Assembly: GCA_963712955.1 (NCBI GenBank)
Contig: CAVQKF010000014.1
Span: forward strand, 62,001 to 126,000
DNA length: 64,000 nucleotides
Direction: 5' to 3'
DNA from: DATFVJ01 sp963712955
GTDB lineage: Bacteria > Actinomycetota > Actinomycetes > Streptosporangiales > Streptosporangiaceae
Shown here: positions 51,904 through 62,035 of the stretch, piece by piece
How positions within the stretch are numbered: the first letter of the stretch is position 1
How the letters are laid out: each line of letters starts with the position of its first letter
Made by a program: the position numbers and the translations under genes
The notes under the pieces: model-generated
The model's database searches: none
What the model saw: the letters and a program-made list of their open reading frames with translations, nothing else
What the model was told of the DNA's origin: nothing

Positions 51904-52259
51904 CACAGCACCCAGTACGCGGAGCCAGGCGCGGACGCGACGGGCGGGCTTCGCAAGGCAGAGCCCGGCGCGGGGAGCGCCGGACGGTGCGCATCGGCGC
52001 CGCCATGACGTAGAACGGCTCAAATTCGGCAAGCGTCGCTCCATCCGAGCCGCTGATCCGATTCCTTCGAGCAGAGGCCCGGCTGCGCTCACGGCTCCGG
52101 AGGCCGCCATTGCCATCTCGGATGATCCGTCACTGACCTGCATGGATCGCTTCACGGGAAGGGAGTACAGGAGCCGCTAGTGGCCCGGAAGATCAAAAAC
52201 GCTCATACGAAGATCGGCAACTACACCGAGGAAGCGGGTCCTGACCTGGGACTTGAAGC
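51904..52259. other. Region between the DUF7144 gene and tRNA-Gly
   Basis: About 355 bp with no gene I can support. A short frame from GTG 52181 (ARKIKNAHTKIGNYTEEAGP) runs into the tRNA and is not convincing. Downstream sequence and terminator of the minus-strand tRNA should lie here. Confidence 0.45.
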
Positions 52260-52333
52260 TGGAGCGGGTGAGGAGAATCGAACTCCCACTGTCAGCTTGG
52301 GAAGCTGATGTTCTGCCATTGAACTACACCCGC
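52260..52333 (-). tRNA. tRNA-Gly (anticodon CCC), CCA encoded
   Basis: Read on the minus strand: acceptor GCGGGTG pairs with CACCCGC, D-arm around AGTTCAATGGCAGAAC, anticodon stem TCAGC/GCTGA with loop TTCCCAA (anticodon CCC), T-arm GGGAGTTCGATTCTCC, then T discriminator and genomic CCA at 52262-52260. The cloverleaf is complete with no intron. Confidence 0.96.
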
Positions 52334-52424
52334 GCGCCGGGCAGGCCACCTCGTCTCCGCTGAGACGCGGTCCTCCCGCACTGCCGTCGCCCCGACATCT
52401 TACCGGAACCGGTAAGTTGCCAGC

Positions 52425-53000
52425 GTGCTCCTCTCCGACCGTGACATCCGGGCCGAGATCGAGTCCGGACGGGTCAAGCTCGATCCCTACGCACCCGAGC
52501 TCATCCAGCCGTCCAGCGTTGACGTCCGGCTTGACCGCTACTTCCGTGTCTTCGAGAACCACAGGTACCCGCACATCGACCCTGCGGTGGAGCAGCCTGA
52601 TCTGACCCGGCTGGTGGAAACCGCCGACGAGGAACCCTTTGTGCTGCACCCGGGGGAGTTCGTGCTCGCGTCCACCTACGAGGTGGTGTCGCTACCTGAT
52701 GATCTCGCGGGCCGACTTGAGGGCAAGTCGAGTCTCGGCAGGCTGGGACTGCTGACGCATTCGACGGCAGGCTGGATCGACCCCGGCTTCTCCGGCCACG
52801 TCACGCTTGAGCTGTCGGATGTGGCGACGCTGCCGATCAAGCTGTGGCCGGGCATGAAGATCGGCCAGCTCTGCCTGTTCCGGTGCAGCTCACCCGCGGA
52901 GCATCCGTACGGCTCCCCCGTTTACGGCTCCCGTTACCAGGACCAGCGCGGCCCGACGCCATCGCGTTCCTACCTGAGCTTCTACCGTTCCAGGGTCTGA
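52425..53000 (+). CDS. dcd: dCTP deaminase
   Basis: The 191-residue protein begins MLLSDRDIRAEIESGRVKLD and has the trimeric dUTPase-fold motifs: QPSSVDVRLDRYFRVF, the substrate motif GKSSLGRLGLLTHSTAGWID with the catalytic Glu in LEGKSS, PGFSGHVTLELSDVATLPIK and the C-terminal arm YQDQRGPTPSRSYLSF. It deaminates dCTP towards dUTP or dUMP for dTTP synthesis. Some actinobacterial enzymes are bifunctional; I cannot decide here. GTG 52425 is the start. It is convergent with the Fe-S oxidoreductase gene. Confidence 0.97.
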   Translation: MLLSDRDIRAEIESGRVKLDPYAPELIQPSSVDVRLDRYFRVFENHRYPHIDPAVEQPDLTRLVETADEEPFVLHPGEFVLASTYEVVSLPDDLAGRLEGKSSLGRLGLLTHSTAGWIDPGFSGHVTLELSDVATLPIKLWPGMKIGQLCLFRCSSPAEHPYGSPVYGSRYQDQRGPTPSRSYLSFYRSRV

Positions 53001-53068
53001 GGGCTGAGGACTGCCTGCCTGGCGAGCGCGACGTCGACGTCACGCAGGAAGGGAGGCCAGCGGAACTC

Positions 53069-55204
53069 CTATGCCCTGTCGCCGTCGTGCGCGGCGGGCT
53101 GCTTCACCGAGCGCATCAGCAACTGAGCCACGTCCACCACTTCGAGTGATTCCTTCGCCACACCCTCGGTCTTCTTCTCGTTGATCGCATCACCCAGCAT
53201 GACCAGGCAGAACGGGCACGCCGTCGACACCGTATCCGGATCGGTGGTGAGCGCCTCGTCGATCCGTTCCGTATTGATGCGCTTGCCGATACTCTCTTCC
53301 ATCCACATCCGGGCGCCCCCAGCCCCGCAGCAGAACCCCCGCTCGCGGCACCTGTGCATCTCCTGCGACTGGACTCCGGGGACCTTCGCCATGATCTCCC
53401 GCGGCGGCGTGTACACCTTGTTGTGGCGGCCGAGGTAGCACGGATCGTGGTAGGTGATCCTCTCCTCCACCGGGGTGGCCATGACGAGCCGTCCCTCGGA
53501 CACCAGGCGAGCCAGCAACTGGGTGTGGTGGATCACCTCGTACGTCCCGCCAAGCTGCGGGTACTCCTTGGCGAGCGAGTTGAAACAGTGCGGGCAGCTC
53601 GCCACGATCTTCCGCACTCCCGCCTCGTTCAGCGTCTCGATGTTCTGCTGCGCAAGCATCGAGAACAGGAACTCGTTCCCCATCCGGCGGGCCGGGTCAC
53701 CTGTGCACGCCTCCATCGGGCCGAGTACGGCGAACTTCACCCCCGCGATATGAAGCAACTCGGCGACTGCCCTCGTGGTCTTTTTCGCCCGGTCCTCGAG
53801 CGCGCCGGCGCAGCCGACCCAGAAAAGGTACTCGACGTCGTCACCGATCTTCCCGTCCACGACCGGGACCTCGAACCCGAGACCCTCCATCCACTCTGTC
53901 CGCGCCATCTCGCCCATGCCCCACGGGTTGCCGTTGTTCTCCAGGTTCTTCAGCAGCGTCCCCGCCTCGGGGGGGAAACTCGACTCGATCAGCACCTGAT
54001 TGCGGCGCATGTCAACGATGTGGTCGATGTGCTCGATGTCGACCGGGCATTCCTCCACGCAGGCGCCACAGGTGGTGCACGACCAGAGCACGTCCGGATC
54101 GATAACGCCATGCGCCGCCTCGTTGCCCACCAGCGGCCTGGCCGCCTCGGCCTTGACAGCATCGGGCAGCTTCTCGCGCTCCTCCTCGGAGCCCGCGAGC
54201 AGGTACGGCGCCTTCGCAAGGGCATGCTGGCGCAGGTCGACGATGACCATCTTCGGCGAGAGCGGCTTGCCCGTATTCCAGGCCGGGCACTGCGACTGGC
54301 ACCGGCCACACTCGGTGCACGTGCCCATGTCGAGGAAACCCTTCCAGGTGAAGTCCTCGATCTTGCCCCGGCCGAACACGTCGGTGTCCGGGTCCGCCTC
54401 CTCGAAGTCGAGCACCTTGCCGTTGCTGCGCATCGGCTGCAGCGCGCCGAGCCCATCCGGCCGCCGCGAAAACAGCACGTTCAGCGGCGCGACGAAGATG
54501 TGCAAGTGCTTGGAGCGCAGCACGAAGACGAGGAAGACCAGCATGACCGCGATGTGCAGCAGCAGCGCCGTCGTCTCCAGTCCCTCGTTCACGCCCAGGC
54601 CGAGCGGATGCAGCCAAGTCCCAGCGAGATGCGACATGAACGCCGCGTTACCGAACGAGAAGTCGCCCGAGTTAACCGCTGCGCCGCGGAAGAGGAACAT
54701 CGTCAAGATCACGAGGAAGATTAGGAAAAGGGTGAGCCAGGCGGCACCGAGATGCGAGCCGGCGAACCGTGAGTTGCGGCCAAGCCGCTTGGGTGAGTCA
54801 ACGATCCGGATGATCGCGAAGACGATGATCCCAGCGAGCACGGCGAGGGCGAAGAAGTCCTGCAGGAAGCCGAGCACCGCCCAGTGGCCGATGGCCGTTA
54901 TGGCGAAGTTCTTGCTGAAAAGCGCGCCGTACGCCTCGATGTACACCGTGAGCAAGACCAGGAAGCCCCAGAACACGAAGAAGTGGGCGAGACCAGGGAC
55001 CGTCCATTTCAGCAGCTTGCGCTGACCGAGCACCTCGCTGGCCTCGACTTCGGCGTCGCGCGTCGGGTGCCGCCTGACGGCGGCGATGCGCTCGGGCGCG
55101 GGCTGGCCGCTCGACGCGACACGGTACAGCCACCACACCCGATAGCCCGCGAATGCCAGCGCGATCGCTGTCATGGCCAAACCGATGACGATTCGCAGAG
55201 TCAC
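53069..55204 (-). CDS. Membrane-bound Fe-S oxidoreductase (HdrD/GlpC-like with membrane domain)
   Basis: GTG 55204 is preferred because GGAGGG sits 5 bp upstream; it gives 711 residues. An N-terminal membrane domain of five to six helices (LRIVIGLAMTAIALAFAGYR, GLAHFFVFWGFLVLLTVYIE, FFALAVLAGIIVFAIIRIVD, LTLFLIFLVILTMFLF) resembles a respiratory gamma/cytochrome-like domain. Then come two 4Fe-4S motifs (CTECGRCQSQCP, CTTCGACVEECP) and two cysteine-rich CCG domains (VGCAG, SCPHCFNSL, RERGFCCGAGGARMW, STACPFC). It likely passes electrons between a soluble donor and the quinone pool. Actinobacterial homologues are common but their partners are poorly defined. Confidence 0.88.
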   Translation of the reverse strand: MTLRIVIGLAMTAIALAFAGYRVWWLYRVASSGQPAPERIAAVRRHPTRDAEVEASEVLGQRKLLKWTVPGLAHFFVFWGFLVLLTVYIEAYGALFSKNFAITAIGHWAVLGFLQDFFALAVLAGIIVFAIIRIVDSPKRLGRNSRFAGSHLGAAWLTLFLIFLVILTMFLFRGAAVNSGDFSFGNAAFMSHLAGTWLHPLGLGVNEGLETTALLLHIAVMLVFLVFVLRSKHLHIFVAPLNVLFSRRPDGLGALQPMRSNGKVLDFEEADPDTDVFGRGKIEDFTWKGFLDMGTCTECGRCQSQCPAWNTGKPLSPKMVIVDLRQHALAKAPYLLAGSEEEREKLPDAVKAEAARPLVGNEAAHGVIDPDVLWSCTTCGACVEECPVDIEHIDHIVDMRRNQVLIESSFPPEAGTLLKNLENNGNPWGMGEMARTEWMEGLGFEVPVVDGKIGDDVEYLFWVGCAGALEDRAKKTTRAVAELLHIAGVKFAVLGPMEACTGDPARRMGNEFLFSMLAQQNIETLNEAGVRKIVASCPHCFNSLAKEYPQLGGTYEVIHHTQLLARLVSEGRLVMATPVEERITYHDPCYLGRHNKVYTPPREIMAKVPGVQSQEMHRCRERGFCCGAGGARMWMEESIGKRINTERIDEALTTDPDTVSTACPFCLVMLGDAINEKKTEGVAKESLEVVDVAQLLMRSVKQPAAHDGDRA

Positions 55205-55385
55205 AAGACCCTCCAGTTCAGCATAGGGTGCCATCGTGCGCCGCGCAGACGCACGCTCCGATCTTCCTGCCAGTGCGGCAGGCGCACCAGAGCCGAATGT
55301 CACAGAGCAGGAGCTCCGGGGCCGCTCGGCCGGCCACCCCGGCCGCACACCTGCCGTTGCCGCGAACACGGACACAAGTGCCCTA

Positions 55386-56933
55386 TTAGGGAGAATCGAG
55401 CCTTTCGGGTGCTTTCTGACGCGAGCGCATTCGTGCTACAAGCCCTATCCCGAACGGCTGCCGCTGTGTGGCACGCCCATGCCCGTGCAGATGGTCACGC
55501 GGGGCGGGACCGGGCCTAGCGTGGCGCGGAACGTCCCTCGCGTAGAGCCAGAGTGTCATCTCTTCGATTCGCCACGCCCGCACGAGCCGCAGGCGCATCG
55601 TCGCGATGATCGCGGGAATTCTGGGGTTGGGACCCACTTCGATGATCCAGACTCGTCCGGTACTCATCAGCCGCGACTCCACCGTGCCGGGGGACGCCTG
55701 TGTGCCGCCCAGGTTCCCTGCCACGGCCGGGCTGTCGAGCACCGAGATGTCGCGCAGCCTCGTGAACCCGTACGGGTAAGCGAGAGAGTCCGTCCGTGTG
55801 CCCGGATCGTCGTAGATCACGGCGTCTGCGCGCCGTGCCTGTGCCTGCAGGACCTTGGCTGCGGCCCTGACGTTATCGCCGTGACCCGCGGAATGGCGGA
55901 TGGCCTGCTGCTGCGGCAGCGCGAGAAGGGCGAGCAGGGCGAGCAGGGCCAGAGCGGCGATCCGCCAGTACCGGGTGAGCACGGCAAGGCCGGCACCGGC
56001 GAGCATCGCGACCGCGGGCAGGCAGAACACGAGGTAACGGAGCTGGTAGGAAGGAACGGCCTCCGACACGGCGAACAGCAGCGCAGGGGGGATGATCAGC
56101 CAAGGCGCGCTCAGCCAGATGATGCGCCGTCGGGCCGGCTGCCCGCGGTCGCCAGCGCCACCGCGTACTGCGCCGAGCACGCCGAGGGCTGCGATCAGCG
56201 CGAACGACGCCTTCGAGCCGGTCAATCCGGTGACGAGGGCGTCGAGTTCACGCCAGCCGGGCTTGTGCCTCACCAGCCAGGCGAACTGTGAGCGCTCCCG
56301 CCAGGCGAACATCCCGACGGGAGCGACCGCCACCACCGCCGCCGCGACCGCGATCAGCCAGCAGCGCATCACGCCGACGCCGAGGTCACCGGAGCCGAGG
56401 CCATAACGGCTGCGCATGCGCTCAGAGCCGCCCGCGCCGCCAGAACTGCCCGCGCCGCCAGAACTGCCCGCGCCGCCAGAACTGCCCGCGCCGCCAGAAC
56501 TGCCCGCGCCGCCAGAACTGCCCGCGCCGCCAGAACTGCCAACGGCATCAGAACTGCCCGCGCCGTCAGAACTGCCCGCGGCATCAGAACTGGGCGCGCC
56601 GTCCGGCCTCTGCTGGCCGCTTGGACGCGCGGACCGGCGGCGCCGGGCGGCCGCCAGCGTGACAGCGTGCGCGGGGACGATCAGCAAGCCGAAAATGTTC
56701 AGCATGCCCAGGGCCGCCAGCGACAGCCCGTACCCCGCCAGCCAGCGCCTGTCCGGCGTGCCCATCGCCCGGACCAGCAGATAGCTCGCAAGCACCGCCG
56801 CGGCCGTCACCAGCCCCTGCGACCGCGCCTCCTGGCCGTATCTGCTGGTCATCGGCAGCACCGCGAACACGAGGCCGGCCCAAGACCCGCCTGCCAGCAG
56901 CCAAGCCGCCGCCCGTTCGCCGCCACCCCGCAC
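55386..56933 (-). CDS. GT39-type membrane glycosyltransferase, main part (frameshifted gene)
   Basis: This frame encodes the larger part of a polyprenol-sugar-dependent membrane glycosyltransferase: AGLVFAVLPMTSRYGQEARS from about 56880 on, then many helices (LAGYGLSLAALGMLNIFGLL, CWLIAVAAAVVAVAPVGMFA, LSAPWLIIPPALLFAVSEAV, LRYLVFCLPAVAMLAGAGLA) and a C-terminal extracytoplasmic part (ADAVIYDDPGTRTDSLAYPY). A long GAGSSG repeat, encoded by nine 18-bp units, interrupts a loop. The N-terminal 150 residues with the catalytic DE motif lie in another frame upstream. Expected to transfer sugars from a lipid carrier on the outer face. Confidence 0.78.
   Translation of the reverse strand: MRGGGERAAAWLLAGGSWAGLVFAVLPMTSRYGQEARSQGLVTAAAVLASYLLVRAMGTPDRRWLAGYGLSLAALGMLNIFGLLIVPAHAVTLAAARRRRSARPSGQQRPDGAPSSDAAGSSDGAGSSDAVGSSGGAGSSGGAGSSGGAGSSGGAGSSGGAGSSGGAGGSERMRSRYGLGSGDLGVGVMRCWLIAVAAAVVAVAPVGMFAWRERSQFAWLVRHKPGWRELDALVTGLTGSKASFALIAALGVLGAVRGGAGDRGQPARRRIIWLSAPWLIIPPALLFAVSEAVPSYQLRYLVFCLPAVAMLAGAGLAVLTRYWRIAALALLALLALLALPQQQAIRHSAGHGDNVRAAAKVLQAQARRADAVIYDDPGTRTDSLAYPYGFTRLRDISVLDSPAVAGNLGGTQASPGTVESRLMSTGRVWIIEVGPNPRIPAIIATMRLRLVRAWRIEEMTLWLYARDVPRHARPGPAPRDHLHGHGRATQRQPFGIGLVARMRSRQKAPERLDSP
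56431..56592. repeat. 18-bp tandem repeat, nine copies
   Basis: CCCGCGCCGCCAGAACTG is repeated six times without change from 56431 to 56538, then three variants run to 56592. It encodes the GAGSSG loop of the GT39-type protein. The period keeps the frame. Confidence 0.96.
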
Positions 56934-57301
56934 GCCGCACCCGCCATCGCCGCCGCTGACGGCAGCCGCATCACCACTTCACTCGTCCCCACCACGTGCG
57001 CGAGCGGCCACATCAGCAGGTAATAGGCGCCATGCACCGCGTCCACGTGACCCAGCATGCGCAGGAGCGCCGGTAGCGGCCGCCGCGTCGCCGACACGGT
57101 GGCCGCCTCGTCGCGCCAGAACGACGCCGAGCCAATCCCCCACATCGTCACCGCGAAGGTCGCAAGCCCCGGCAGCACCCACACCCAGGCACGCCACCTG
57201 ACACCCGCCGGTTCGAATGCGGCCGCCCCTGACACAGGCCCGGTCGCGCCCTCCTGTATGAGCACGTCGCTCACCCGCCGTGCCGACCTGGTCACCCGCA
57301 T
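56849..57301 (-). CDS. N-terminal part of the GT39-type glycosyltransferase (frameshifted)
   Basis: From ATG 57301 (or GTG 57295, better spaced after GGGGAG) this frame encodes the first membrane helix (AWVWVLPGLATFAVTMWGIG), the catalytic loop SASFWRDEAATVSATRRPLP with the acidic DE pair, and GHVDAVHGAYYLLMWPLAHV typical of this superfamily. Homology continues through MRLPSAAAMAGAACGVAANG RRLG and then breaks. The downstream frame (AGLVFAVLP...) takes over at about 56880. 57301 to 55386 is 1916 bp, not a multiple of three, consistent with a small indel. Confidence 0.75.
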   Translation of the reverse strand: MRVTRSARRVSDVLIQEGATGPVSGAAAFEPAGVRWRAWVWVLPGLATFAVTMWGIGSASFWRDEAATVSATRRPLPALLRMLGHVDAVHGAYYLLMWPLAHVVGTSEVVMRLPSAAAMAGAACGVAANGRRLGCWQAGLGPASCSRCCR

Positions 57302-57683
57302 CTCCCCTGTGCGACGCTCGATCAGGGACAACCCACGCGATCACCAGCGGCAGCCGGGCCCCGGCGTCGTCCTTCGGCTCACATCACCCACAGGAACGGC
57401 AGAAGGGTGCCGACCCGCCGGTCAGGCGGCCGCAGGCATGTGCTCGTGGTGGGCGATTCCAAGCAAATATAGTGCTGGGATTCCACCGCGATCTCAGACC
57501 CGCCGCGACCCTGCCGCGTCGCCTTGGTATCCGCATGCGTGAACTGCTGCGCCGCGGTGGAAGCTGGACCGAGGCACTGGCCATCCGTCCCGCACGCCGG
57601 CGTCCAGGTCGGCCTGAGCGGCTGCAAGAGCTGCCAGGGCCTGCCTGACCGGCCGCGACAGGAATTTAAAACCGCGCCGCAAG

Positions 57684-57704
57684 GTTGAGCCCCATGGACT
57701 CAAC
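57684..57704. promoter_or_regulatory. HAIR-like HspR operator 1
   Basis: GTTGAGC-N7-ACTCAAC matches the HspR consensus CTTGAGT-N7-ACTCAAG at 11 of 14 arm positions. It lies just upstream of the -35 region of the dnaK promoter, about 85 bp before the start codon. Confidence 0.8.
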
Positions 57705-57708
57705 TGAT

Positions 57709-57737
57709 TTGACACGCAGGCAGTGGCGCGGCAACCT
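57709..57737 (+). promoter_or_regulatory. dnaK promoter
   Basis: TTGACA (57709-57714), 17-bp spacer, then CAACCT (57732-57737) as a weak -10. The two HAIR-like sites flank and overlap it, as expected for an HspR-repressed housekeeping-sigma promoter. Confidence 0.65.
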
Positions 57738-57756
57738 TGGGCCCGAGCCACTCAAA
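57736..57756. promoter_or_regulatory. HAIR-like HspR operator 2
   Basis: CTTGGGC-N7-ACTCAAA matches the HspR consensus at 11 of 14 arm positions and overlaps the -10/+1 region. HspR, encoded in the same operon, would repress from here with DnaK as co-repressor, as known in Streptomyces. Confidence 0.75.
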
Positions 57757-57786
57757 CTAACCAAACGATCAAGCTAAGGACTGCTC

Positions 57787-59660
<1,874 letters not shown>

Positions 59661-59661
<1 letters not shown>

Positions 59662-60380
59662 TGACGTCGCGTGACGACACCGATGCGCGGCCGGTCATCC
59701 GTGACCGGCGGCGCATCGATCCAGTGACCGGGGAGGTGCGCGAACCCGCGCAGCAGGATCGCCCGGATGAAACGGCAGAGGCCCACGAGAAGGGGCGGCA
59801 TGTCCCAAGGCACGCGGCCGGCGGAGACGACACGGCCGCCGCGGCACAAGTCGCAGAACGCACCGCACAACTCGCCGAGCGCACCGCTGACCTGCAGCGC
59901 GTGCAGGCGGAGTACGCGAACTACCGCAAGCGGGTGGAGCGGGACAGGGTCGCCGTCCGCGAGCAGGCCCTGGCCAACGTGCTCACCGAGTTCCTGCCAA
60001 TCCTGGACGACATCGGCCGTGCCAGGGAGCACGGTGAGCTCTCGGGTGGCTTCAAGTCCGTGGCCGAGTCCGTCGAGGCGGCCGCGAGCAAGCTCGGGCT
60101 TCTGCGGTACGGCGAAAACGGCGAGCCGTTCGACCCGAACGTGCACGAGGCGCTGATGCACTCGTTCTCAAGCCAGGTGGACGAGCCGACCTGCGTGCAG
60201 ATCCTTCAGCCCGGATACAAGGTGGGCGGTCGGATCCTGCGCCCCGCTCGGGTGGCGGTCGCCGAACCTGGCGGCGAGTACAGCGCCGGGCCTGCCGGCC
60301 CGCCGCCCGAAGGCCCCGCGGGCGAGCACCGCGGACCTGAACAGCAGGAACCGGAGACGCCGCAGGATCGCGGCAGCTGA
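59661..60380 (+). CDS. grpE: Nucleotide exchange factor GrpE
   Basis: GrpE releases ADP from DnaK. The 239-residue protein has a long coiled-coil (AQVAERTAQLAERTADLQRV, QAEYANYRKRVERDRVAVRE) and the beta-domain signature EPFDPNVHEALMHSFSSQVD with VLQPGYKVGGRILRPARV-type sequence (here IQILQPGYKVGGRILRPARV). The N-terminal 60 residues are charged and disordered, as usual. The C-terminal tail (EHRGPEQQEPETPQDRGS) is longer than average. It overlaps dnaK by one base, and dnaJ follows after 28 bp. Confidence 0.98.
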
Positions 60381-60408
60381 TGCCACGGGAAACGGATGAG
60401 AGCAGGCC

Positions 60409-61566
60409 GTGAGCACGAAGGATTTTCTCGAGAAGGACTACTACAAGGTTCTGGGCGTTGCGAAGACCGCAAGCGCCGCCGAGATCAAGCAGTCGTACAG
60501 AAAGCTGGCCCGCAAGTACCACCCGGACGCTAACAAGGGCGACAGCAAGTCGGAGGAACGCTTCAAGGAGATCTCCGAGGCGTACAACGTCCTGTCCGAC
60601 GAGAAGCGGCGCAAGGAGTACGACGAGGCCAGGACGCTGTTCGGCGCGGACCGCTTCCGCGTTGGTACGCCAGGCGGTGGTCCAGGTGGCGGCGGATTCG
60701 GCTTTGATCTCGGAGACCTGTTCGGCTCTTCGGGCACCGGTGGCCGCCTTGGCGACCTGCTCGGCGGCATGTTTGGCGGACGGGGCACACAGCAGCAGCG
60801 CCCGCGCCGTGGCGCCGATGTGGAAACCGAGGCCACGCTGTCGTTCGGTGACGCCGTCGACGGCGTCACCGTTCCGCTGCGGCTCACCGGAGAGGGACCG
60901 TGCCCCACCTGCCACGGCACTGGCGCGAAGTCGGGCACGGTCCCCAGGGTCTGCCCGTCCTGTGAGGGAACGGGCCAGGCAAGCAAGAACCTCGGCAGCT
61001 TCGGCATTTCCGAGCCATGCAAGGAGTGCCGTGGCCGCGGGCTCATCGTGGATGACCCGTGCCCGTCGTGTTCCGGCAGTGGCCGGGCGATGAGCACCCG
61101 CACCATCCAGGCGCGCATCCCCGCGGGCGTCAAGGACGGCCAGCGGATCAGGCTCAAGGGGAAGGGCGCGCCGGGCGAGCACGGCGGGCCCGCAGGCGAC
61201 CTGTACGTTCACGTCCATGTGATGCCTCATCCGATCTTCGGCCGCACCGGTGACAACCTGACCATCACCGTCCCAGTCACCTTTCCCGAGGCGGTTCTCG
61301 GTGCCGAGATCAAGGTGCCGACGCACCATGGCGTTCCTGTCACGGTGCGAATTCCGCCCGGCACGCCGAACGGACGCACCCTGCGGGTTCGCGGCAGGGG
61401 CACGCGCCGCAGCGATGGGACGAACGGTGACCTGCTTGTCACCGTCGAGGTGGCCGTGCCGCAGAACGTGAACGGCAAGGCCGCTGAGGCCCTTGAGCAG
61501 TTCAAGCAGGCCCTGGGTGGCGGCAACCCCAGGGACGACCTGCTTGCGCGCGCACGTGGGAGCTGA
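60409..61566 (+). CDS. dnaJ: Chaperone DnaJ
   Basis: A type I J-protein of 385 residues. The J domain (DYYKVLGVAKTASAAEIKQS) carries the HPD motif in KYHPDANKG. A Gly/Phe-rich region follows (GGGPGGGGFGFDLGDLFGSS), then four zinc CxxCxGxG motifs (CPTCHGTG, CPSCEGTG, CKECRGRG, CPSCSGSG) and the C-terminal substrate-binding domains. It delivers substrates and stimulates DnaK ATPase. GTG 60409 is the start, 28 bp after grpE. Confidence 0.98.
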   Translation: MSTKDFLEKDYYKVLGVAKTASAAEIKQSYRKLARKYHPDANKGDSKSEERFKEISEAYNVLSDEKRRKEYDEARTLFGADRFRVGTPGGGPGGGGFGFDLGDLFGSSGTGGRLGDLLGGMFGGRGTQQQRPRRGADVETEATLSFGDAVDGVTVPLRLTGEGPCPTCHGTGAKSGTVPRVCPSCEGTGQASKNLGSFGISEPCKECRGRGLIVDDPCPSCSGSGRAMSTRTIQARIPAGVKDGQRIRLKGKGAPGEHGGPAGDLYVHVHVMPHPIFGRTGDNLTITVPVTFPEAVLGAEIKVPTHHGVPVTVRIPPGTPNGRTLRVRGRGTRRSDGTNGDLLVTVEVAVPQNVNGKAAEALEQFKQALGGGNPRDDLLARARGS

Positions 61567-61567
61567 G

Positions 61568-62035
61568 ATGACCTTGAGCGACCCTTTCGGCCTTTCCGAT
61601 GACACCCCCGTGTACGTCATCTCGGTGGCCGCGCAACTGTCCGGGCTGCACCCCCAGACCCTCCGGACCTACGACCGAATGGGGCTGGTGTCACCAGGCC
61701 GCACGGCCGGCCGGGGCCGCCGCTATTCGATGCGCGACATCCTGCTGCTGCACGAGGTTCAGCGGCTCTCACAGGAAGAGGGCGTGAACCTGTCAGGTAT
61801 CAAACGGATCCTCGAACTCGAGCATGAGCTCAGGAAGATCCGGCTGCTCGCCGCGGAACTGCAGTCGGAGATCGCACAGCTGAGGGCAGAGCTTGAATCC
61901 ACCCGCGCCGTCGCCGCCCGCCTCGCCGGGCTGCGACGGACCGCGAGCGAAGGGGCTGAGCTCGTTCCCGTCCACCGGACAGGTGCGGCCCGCCCCATGG
62001 GGTGGCAGCCAACAAGTGAATCAGGAAATACGTGA
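61568..62035 (+). CDS. hspR: Heat-shock repressor HspR (MerR family)
   Basis: ATG 61568, one base after the dnaJ stop codon, gives 155 residues. A MerR-type winged-helix DNA-binding domain (YVISVAAQLSGLHPQTLRTY, DRMGLVSPGRTAGRGRRYSM) is followed by a coiled-coil for dimerisation (ILELEHELRKIRLLAAELQS). HspR binds HAIR sites at dnaK and other heat-shock promoters, with DnaK as co-repressor. Two such sites precede this operon, so the gene is probably autoregulated. Its stop overlaps the clpB start (TGATG). Confidence 0.97.
   Translation: MTLSDPFGLSDDTPVYVISVAAQLSGLHPQTLRTYDRMGLVSPGRTAGRGRRYSMRDILLLHEVQRLSQEEGVNLSGIKRILELEHELRKIRLLAAELQSEIAQLRAELESTRAVAARLAGLRRTASEGAELVPVHRTGAARPMGWQPTSESGNT

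Larger units (their letters stand above)
57302..57786. other. dnaK upstream region
   Basis: About 485 bp. The first 330 bp show nothing recognisable apart from the start of the divergent glycosyltransferase gene. The last 120 bp contain the dnaK promoter and two HAIR-like sites, listed separately. The ribosome site AAGGA lies just before the dnaK ATG. Confidence 0.6.

Noticed and set aside
53030..53041. GACGTCGACGTC palindrome between dcd and the Fe-S gene
   Set aside because: Short and made of repeated GACGTC; expected by chance in this composition and located between convergent 3' ends.
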